Shown one piece after another: positions 58,797 to 64,000 of a stretch of 64,000 bases of DNA; within the stretch, counting starts at the first letter, position 1; every line of letters begins with the position of its first letter. The notes beneath the pieces were generated by a model that was given only the letters and a program-made list of their open reading frames with translations, had not been told where the DNA came from and did no database searches. The DNA is taken from NCBI RefSeq assembly GCF_001945365.1, contig NZ_MSTQ01000004.1, positions 124,001 to 188,000 of the forward strand. The letters are read 5' to 3'. Origin of the DNA: Pseudomonas reinekei (lineage in GTDB: Bacteria > Pseudomonadota > Gammaproteobacteria > Pseudomonadales > Pseudomonadaceae). The translations under genes and the position numbers were made by a program.

Positions 58797-59102
58797 TCAA
58801 TAGACGTCGATGTAATCGAACGCCGGCTTCGGCCAGTTCTGTTTCAGCGCATTGTAGACCTGCATGACCCAGACTTCATCGCTCGCAGCCACGCGGCCGA
58901 CATAACCCGAACCCTTGGCCCAGGTTTCCAGGCGAAACAGCAACCCGTCGATGTCGCTACCGCCCACCACGCCCGATGAAATAAAGGCGATGCCGCCCTT
59001 GGTCACACGCAGCTGCGTGTGCTCATCGTCGCTGGCCGACGCCAACAATTGGCGAACAGCTTCAAGGGTCAAGCCGTCGGTTGTGTTCAAATCGATCTGC
59101 AC
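58797..59102 (-). CDS. Conserved hypothetical protein, 101 aa
   Basis: No domain is recognised. The protein is acidic and soluble, with no signal peptide, and starts MQIDLNTTDGLTLEAVRQLL. A central FISSGVVGGSDIDGLLF segment and aromatic C-terminus (FDYIDVY) suggest a compact fold. It stands alone between an envelope inhibitor gene and a small plus-strand gene. Confidence 0.7.
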   Translation of the reverse strand: MQIDLNTTDGLTLEAVRQLLASASDDEHTQLRVTKGGIAFISSGVVGGSDIDGLLFRLETWAKGSGYVGRVAASDEVWVMQVYNALKQNWPKPAFDYIDVY

Positions 59103-59234
59103 AGAGCGGTCCTTGAAAAGAGATCAAAGACCAAGTGTCGCATAGCCCTCCACTCATGCCTAAGTCGGAGTGCCAAACGCGCCGCAAAATGGTTAACTCG
59201 AGGTTCAGACTTCCTCGACCGCACGAGCACAACC

Positions 59235-59432
59235 ATGACCACCATCGCCATCGACGCCGCCATTAATGCCAAGTGGTCAGAAGGTCACAGCTCCTACAGC
59301 CCAGGCAGCCCGGAAGAGCTTGCAATCATCAGCATTGACTTATTGGTCAAGGAACTGGGCACCGAGGCCGCCCAGTCCTTTATCGAGCAGATTTTCGAGA
59401 AATACCACTGCACCGCGCCTGAGCGCGCGTAA
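59235..59432 (+). CDS. Conserved hypothetical protein, 65 aa
   Basis: A 65-aa frame starts MTTIAIDAAINAKW and ends KYHCTAPERA. It is soluble and mostly helical (ELAIISIDLLVKELG). I recognise it only as a type of small protein common in pseudomonads. The ribosome site is weak. A hairpin follows directly after the stop. Confidence 0.65.
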   Translation: MTTIAIDAAINAKWSEGHSSYSPGSPEELAIISIDLLVKELGTEAAQSFIEQIFEKYHCTAPERA

Positions 59433-59435
59433 CAA

Positions 59436-59459
59436 CCCCACAAGTGAACACCTGTGGGG
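59436..59459. terminator. Hairpin between convergent small gene and nucleoside hydrolase gene
   Basis: CCCCACA and TGTGGGG form a 7-bp stem with a ten-base loop between two convergent genes. The T-run is poor on both strands (TTGTT on the minus side), so efficiency is uncertain. Confidence 0.5.
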
Positions 59460-59465
59460 CAAGCG

Positions 59466-60494
59466 TCACTTCAATCGGGCCAAGCGCTCGGTCAACAGAT
59501 CAAAAAAGCCTTGGGCATCGCCGCTTTCAACCCAGAAAGCGTTCTTCGGCGCTTTCAACGTGTCGTACCAATCGACAATGGTTTGTCCAAAGGTCGGGCC
59601 TTCGCGACTGTCGATCACCACATTCACCGGGCGTCCGCTGAACAGCTCGGGCTTGAGCAGGTAGGCGATCACCGAGGCATCGTGCACCGGGCCACCCGGT
59701 ATGCCGTAATGCTCCATATCACCCTTGACGTACTCATTCAGGATTTCGCCTACCCGTTTGCTGGCATTGTTGTTCAACGCAGCAATCTGCTTCAGGCGCG
59801 CCTCGCTGGTGAGAATCTTGTGAGTGACATCCAGAGGCAGGTAAGTCAACTTCACGCCGCTTTTGACCACCACTTCGGCAGCGTGTGGATCGGCAAACAG
59901 GTTGAATTCCGCCACCGGGGTAATGTTGCCACCGTTGAAGTGTGCACCGCCCATGATCACCACTTCATTGATGCCCTGAACGATTCCCGGCTCCTGAATC
60001 AACGCCAGGGCCAGATTGGTCTGCGGTCCGAGAATGGCGATGGTGATGCTGTGGGGCCTGGCCGACATCAGCGTATCGATCAGGTAGTCGATGGCATTGC
60101 CCTGCTCCAAACCTTTCTTCGGTTCGTACACGGTGACACCCGACAGCCCTTCCTTGCCGTGGATATTCTCGGCATAAATCGGCGTGCGCATCATCGGTTT
60201 CGGCGCCCCGGCATACACCGGCACCTCTTCACGCCCTGCCCACTCGCGGGCCAACCGCGCATTACGGGAGGTTTTGTCCAGTCGTACGTTGCCGGCGACA
60301 GTCGTCAACGCCCGAACGCTCAATTCATCCGGCGATGCCAGGGCCAACAACAGGGCTACGACATCGTCGGCACCGGGATCGGTGTCGATGATCAGATCAA
60401 TCTTTTCCGCCGCCTGGGCGCCGGTGGCGGTCATCACGGACAAAAGCAGCAAGCTCCGAAGCAAGTGGCGCAGTTCAAGAATATAGCGGTACAT
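59466..60494 (-). CDS. Inosine-uridine-type nucleoside hydrolase, exported
   Basis: This 342-aa protein has a signal peptide (about 1-28, ending TGAQA) and the nucleoside hydrolase calcium motif DTDPGADDVVALLLAL. ILGPQTNLALAL and VIMGGAHFNGGNITP also match the family. It splits nucleosides into base and ribose in the periplasm. It is the last gene of the ribose operon, so the released ribose can feed the RbsABC importer and RbsD/RbsK. I chose the ATG at 60494, preceded by AAGGAG, over one six codons earlier. Confidence 0.93.
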   Translation of the reverse strand: MYRYILELRHLLRSLLLLSVMTATGAQAAEKIDLIIDTDPGADDVVALLLALASPDELSVRALTTVAGNVRLDKTSRNARLAREWAGREEVPVYAGAPKPMMRTPIYAENIHGKEGLSGVTVYEPKKGLEQGNAIDYLIDTLMSARPHSITIAILGPQTNLALALIQEPGIVQGINEVVIMGGAHFNGGNITPVAEFNLFADPHAAEVVVKSGVKLTYLPLDVTHKILTSEARLKQIAALNNNASKRVGEILNEYVKGDMEHYGIPGGPVHDASVIAYLLKPELFSGRPVNVVIDSREGPTFGQTIVDWYDTLKAPKNAFWVESGDAQGFFDLLTERLARLK

Positions 60495-60537
60495 GGTGCA
60501 CTCCTTGTGCAAGGTGGATCAGGGAGACAATTGCCAA

Positions 60538-60942
60538 TCAGAATGTTACCCCGGCGATCAGCACGACGTTGCAGTACGGCTGGCACTCGCCGGTACGCAC
60601 GACCGCTCGAGCTTGTCGGGTGAGGATTTTGAACTGCTCATGACTGAGCAACTCGCGACGCCCCAGCGCCCCGTCGGCGTTGAGCTGATCCAGAGTGACC
60701 AGTGCCGAGGGTTTCTTCTCGAGAATTTCCTGCGCCAGCACATGGCTTTCAACCTGCATTTCGCTGAGCACAACTCTAAGCGTAGAGATGAAATCCGGAA
60801 TGCCATGGGTCAGGGCCAGATCGATCAGCTCAACACCAGGAGGCACTGGCAGACCGGCGTCACCGATGACCACCCTGTCGCCATGGCCCAGTGATGCGAT
60901 CAGGCGCGACAGTGCGACGTTGAGCAACGGTGTTTTTTTCAT
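60538..60942 (-). CDS. rbsD: D-ribose pyranase
   Basis: This 134-aa RbsD has the family start [22 protein letters not shown] (in part) with the catalytic histidine in LGHGD, and [19 protein letters not shown] following. It converts beta-ribopyranose to ribofuranose, the form phosphorylated by RbsK. It overlaps rbsK by four bases. Confidence 0.97.
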   Translation of the reverse strand: MKKTPLLNVALSRLIASLGHGDRVVIGDAGLPVPPGVELIDLALTHGIPDFISTLRVVLSEMQVESHVLAQEILEKKPSALVTLDQLNADGALGRRELLSHEQFKILTRQARAVVRTGECQPYCNVVLIAGVTF

Positions 60943-61856
60943 GGTGTCTTGAATGCCTGAACGTCGGACAAGGAAGGAATAGAGGGTTGCGCGCCGGCAC
61001 GGGTCACCGACAACGCTGCGGCAATCTGGCCAAAACCAATCGCTTCGGCTTCGCTTCGGCCAACAGCGAGTGCGGCGGCAAAACCACCGACGAACGTATC
61101 GCCAGCTGCAGTGGTATCGACCGCTTTCACGGCAGGCGCCGGAAAATGCGCGAAGCTTTTTCCATCGGCAAACAGCGATCCTTCGGCACCGAGCGTGATG
61201 ATCACCTTGCCGGCACCCATTTCGATCAAACGGGTCGCAGCGGCTTCTGCACTTTGTCGAGAGTCCACCGGCAAGCCACTCAATGCCGATGCCTCACTTT
61301 CGTTGGGAATCAGGTAATCGATGTTCGCGTACCAATCCGCCGGCAACGGCCGACTGGCGGGGGCCGGATTGAGAATCACGACTTTGCCCAATTCTCGAGC
61401 ACGCTTGAGCGCATGGCCAACCGTGGCGTCCGGCACTTCAAGCTGGCAGATCATGACATCGGCAGCTTGCAGCACCGCATCAAAACAACCGATCAGCGAT
61501 GGCGTCAGCGCCCCGTTGGCGCCAGCGACAATCACAATCGCGTTCTGACTGTTGTCATCGACCACAATCAACGCCACACCACTGGAGCCTTCAACGCTGC
61601 TGACCGCCTGACAATCGATCTGCTCGGCCAACAGGGCATCGCGCAGTTCTTTGCCATAGGCATCGCTGCCCACGCAGCCAACCATTGATACCTGAGCACC
61701 CAGTCGCGCGGCGGCCACTGCCTGATTGGCGCCCTTGCCACCGGGAACCGTGGCAAACGATTGACCGATCAGCGTTTCGCCGCCACGCGGCAACCTCGGC
61801 GCCCGGGTGACCAGGTCCATGTTAAGGCTGCCTATTACCACTACTTTTGCTGGCAT
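60939..61856 (-). CDS. rbsK: Ribokinase
   Basis: This 305-aa PfkB-family kinase has [20 protein letters not shown] (in parts), the [15 protein letters not shown] substrate motif and [17 protein letters not shown] with the catalytic aspartate. It makes ribose 5-phosphate from ribose in the cytoplasm. It lies between rbsR and rbsD. Confidence 0.98.
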   Translation of the reverse strand: MPAKVVVIGSLNMDLVTRAPRLPRGGETLIGQSFATVPGGKGANQAVAAARLGAQVSMVGCVGSDAYGKELRDALLAEQIDCQAVSSVEGSSGVALIVVDDNSQNAIVIVAGANGALTPSLIGCFDAVLQAADVMICQLEVPDATVGHALKRARELGKVVILNPAPASRPLPADWYANIDYLIPNESEASALSGLPVDSRQSAEAAATRLIEMGAGKVIITLGAEGSLFADGKSFAHFPAPAVKAVDTTAAGDTFVGGFAAALAVGRSEAEAIGFGQIAAALSVTRAGAQPSIPSLSDVQAFKTP

Positions 61857-61903
61857 ACATCACTACTCATAAATTCTGTTTCAGCGTTCGCTGGTTATCG
61901 GAA

Positions 61904-62914
61904 CTACGCGAACAGACCGGTCAGCGGCGCAGTCGATTCGCGCATGACAATGCTCGGTGTAACGATCCGCTGCCGGGTGGCCAGATCCGGCGTAGCGATC
62001 CGACGCAGCAGCACTTCAGCCGCCATCTCGCCGAGCTGCAGGATTGACTGGCCCACGGTGGTCAACGCCGGATAGACGTAGCGGCTCATCTGGATATCGT
62101 CGAAGCCGATGACCGACAACTGCGTCGGCACTCGTATGTTGCGTTCGGCCGCCGCTCGCAGCACGCCGATACCTATCATGTCGTTGGCAGCGAAAATGGC
62201 GCTGGGCGGATTGCGTTCAAGCAGGATAGCGGCGGCGTTGTAGCCACCGGTGCTGGTGAAGTCGCTTTCCAGCATGCGCTCTGCCGGTACCTTGAGGCCC
62301 GCGTCTGTAAAGGCTCGGCAAAAACCGGCCAAACGCAGTTGCGCCACGCTGGTGGTGGCCGGGCCGCTGATGGTGGCGATATCCCGATGCCCTAACTCCA
62401 GCAGATGCCGGGTCGCCAGGTAGGCGCCATACTCGTGGTCGATACGAACCAGGTCCGCGTCGACGCCTTCGAGACTACGGTCGACGATCACCATGGGGGT
62501 GCGCACGCCGGCCAGGCCTTCTGCCAAGCCGCTGTCGCCACCCGCCGAGGCGACGATCAGCCCGTCGACTCGTTTTTCCAGCAACACACGCAGGTAGCTG
62601 CGCTGTTTGTCCGGGTTGTCGTCGGAGTTGCAGAGAATCACGCAGTAGCCGTTACGCTCGCAGTAATCCTCAATGCCCCGGGCCAGCTCGGCGAAGTACG
62701 GGTTGAGGCTGTTGGGCACCAGCAAACCGATGGTGGCCGTTGTTTTTGCCTTCAGGGAGCGCGCCACGGCACTGGGGACGTAGTCGAGGGTCTTGATCGC
62801 CTCCTCCACCTTGATCCGCACTTCCTTGCTGACCGGCCGGGTTTTGTTCACCACATGGGAAACCGTGGTGTAGGAGATGCCCGCCAGCGCTGCCACATCT
62901 TTGATCGTTGCCAT
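61904..62914 (-). CDS. rbsR: LacI-family ribose operon repressor
   Basis: This 336-aa regulator has the LacI N-terminal helix-turn-helix (MATIKDVAALAGISYTTVSHVVN in two parts) with the hinge helix, then a periplasmic-binding-protein-like effector domain (TIGLLVPNSLNPYFAELARGI in parts). It is set inside the rbs operon between rbsC and rbsK, so it should repress the operon until ribose is present. Its operator would be upstream of rbsB, outside the window. Confidence 0.95.
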   Translation of the reverse strand: MATIKDVAALAGISYTTVSHVVNKTRPVSKEVRIKVEEAIKTLDYVPSAVARSLKAKTTATIGLLVPNSLNPYFAELARGIEDYCERNGYCVILCNSDDNPDKQRSYLRVLLEKRVDGLIVASAGGDSGLAEGLAGVRTPMVIVDRSLEGVDADLVRIDHEYGAYLATRHLLELGHRDIATISGPATTSVAQLRLAGFCRAFTDAGLKVPAERMLESDFTSTGGYNAAAILLERNPPSAIFAANDMIGIGVLRAAAERNIRVPTQLSVIGFDDIQMSRYVYPALTTVGQSILQLGEMAAEVLLRRIATPDLATRQRIVTPSIVMRESTAPLTGLFA

Positions 62915-62917
62915 GAC

Positions 62918-63895
62918 TCAGGCCCGCCGACTTGCGCGCTGACTGCGGTAAGTATCGAGCACCACCGCGACCACGATGACCGCGCCGGTGATGATGCGCT
63001 TGGTCGGCTCGGTTGCACCGATCTGCGCCAGGCCGGCTGCCAGTACGGAAATGATCAACACACCGAAGAAGGTGCTGATGACCGAGCCACGCCCGCCCAT
63101 CAGGCTGGTACCGCCGATGACGACGGCGGCGATCACCTGCAGCTCGAGGCCAGAGCCGGCATTCGGGTCCGCCGCTTCCAGCCGCGAAATCTGGAACAGT
63201 GCGGCGATGCCGGCCAGCAATCCCATCAGGCTGAACACCAGGATCTTGTAAGGCTTTGGATTGATACCGGCCAGCCGAACCGCTTCCTCATTGGTGCCGA
63301 TGCCAATCAGGTAGCGACCGAACACGGTACGGGTCAACACCGCCTGAGCGATGAAGATGATCAGCAAGGCGATGATGAACGATGGCGAAATCCCGAAAGC
63401 GATCGGGTTGGACAACCAGGCGAAGGCATCGCCGATGTACGCGGTGCGCGAGCCGGTCATCTGATACGCAACACCGCGCGCCATTTCCAGCACGCCGAGG
63501 GAAACAATGAACGATGGAATGCGCCACGCCACGGTGATCGAGCCGGTGATGGTCCCCGCGAGCGCGGCGGCCGCCATGCCGAGCAATGCTGCGGGCAGCA
63601 CGCTCCAGCCCCAGCCGAGAATCGCCACGCTGACCGTCGACGCGGCCAGCGCCAACACCGACCCCACCGACAGATCGATGCCACCGATGATCAGCACGAA
63701 GGTCATGCCGACCGCCAGGACCATCAGGTCCGGAATCTGGTTGGCCAGGGTGCTGAACGTGTCGTAGGACAGGAAATGGCTGCTCAGGAGCGAGAACAGC
63801 ACGACCATCGCCAGCAAGGCACCGGCCAGGCCCAAATAAGTGCCCAGGCCGTAAAAATTGCCACTGCGTTTGCCGGCGGAAGTTACGGTTTTCAT
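62918..63895 (-). CDS. rbsC: Ribose ABC transporter permease
   Basis: This 325-aa membrane protein has about eight to ten hydrophobic segments. It carries the family motifs GGIDLSVGSVLAL and GIGTNEEAVRLAGINPK; the latter is the EAA-like loop contacting the ATPase. It overlaps rbsA by four bases and precedes rbsR by three. Confidence 0.97.
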   Translation of the reverse strand: MKTVTSAGKRSGNFYGLGTYLGLAGALLAMVVLFSLLSSHFLSYDTFSTLANQIPDLMVLAVGMTFVLIIGGIDLSVGSVLALAASTVSVAILGWGWSVLPAALLGMAAAALAGTITGSITVAWRIPSFIVSLGVLEMARGVAYQMTGSRTAYIGDAFAWLSNPIAFGISPSFIIALLIIFIAQAVLTRTVFGRYLIGIGTNEEAVRLAGINPKPYKILVFSLMGLLAGIAALFQISRLEAADPNAGSGLELQVIAAVVIGGTSLMGGRGSVISTFFGVLIISVLAAGLAQIGATEPTKRIITGAVIVVAVVLDTYRSQRASRRA

Positions 63896-64000
63896 GGAAG
63901 GTCCCTTGGCGCTGCTTCGTTGAGCAGCGCATCACGTTTTTGATAGCCGGCAAAAGCGGCGGCAAGCAAGTCATCCTGAGTCCAGCTGTCGCGTTCGAAG
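63892..64000 (-). CDS. rbsA: Ribose ABC transporter ATP-binding protein, C-terminal end only
   Basis: Only the last 35 codons are in the window. They read FERDSWTQDDLLAAAFAGYQ and then KRDALLNEAAPRDLP to a TGA that overlaps the rbsC ATG. Identity rests mainly on the position directly upstream of rbsC and on the TQDDLLAAA ending typical of sugar ABC ATPases. No catalytic motif lies inside the window. Confidence 0.8.
   Translation of the reverse strand, partial: FERDSWTQDDLLAAAFAGYQKRDALLNEAAPRDLP

Overview
The window is a high-GC gamma-proteobacterial chromosome segment and almost certainly comes from a fluorescent-group Pseudomonas. The thrS-infC-rpmI-rplT-pheS-pheT-ihfA-merR-tRNA-Pro block, the ribose operon order rbsA-rbsC-rbsR-rbsK-rbsD-nucleoside hydrolase, and the T6SS gene style all fit that genus. 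No genus-specific rRNA is present, so the species is not resolved.

Positions 1-17.1 kb (minus strand) hold three translationally coupled non-ribosomal peptide synthetase genes. The first-transcribed protein (3238 aa) reads half-C / A-T / C-A-T / Cy-A-T-Ox. Its Cy-linked A domain carries a cysteine-type specificity code, and it ends in a flavin oxidase domain, so a thiazole is predicted. The second (1370 aa) reads docking domain-C-A-T-TE. The third starts directly with an A domain (A-T-C-A...) and leaves the window. The chain-releasing TE lies in the middle gene, so assembly order cannot follow gene order. I do not recognise the product.

Positions 17.8-43.2 kb hold a type VI secretion system. 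A plus-strand operon of four overlapping genes encodes a periplasmic FecR-domain protein, a membrane DUF3365/HAMP sensor with a CxxCH haem motif, a Hanks-type Ser/Thr kinase and a PP2C phosphatase. It converges on a long minus-strand operon: tssA-tssB-tssC-hcp-tssE-tssF-tssG-clpV-(orphan 241 aa)-vgrG-tagH-tssK-tssL-tssM-tagF. No tssJ lipoprotein gene is visible. The sensor genes probably feed the kinase/phosphatase/TagF/FHA post-translational switch.

Positions 43.3-48.1 kb hold stress genes: a mini-catalase and an anti-sigma factor divergent from an ECF sigma factor, then an OhrR-like MarR regulator divergent from a secreted alpha/beta hydrolase. Positions 48.1-49.6 kb are gene-poor, with a 52-aa acidic protein gene and a diverged inverted repeat, and end at tRNA-Pro(GGG).

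Positions 49.7-57.1 kb are the conserved translation block. Positions 57.4-59.5 kb hold small genes: a secreted cysteine protein, a cold-shock protein, an I78-type inhibitor lipoprotein and two conserved hypotheticals. Positions 59.5-64 kb are the ribose/nucleoside utilisation operon, cut by the right edge inside rbsA.
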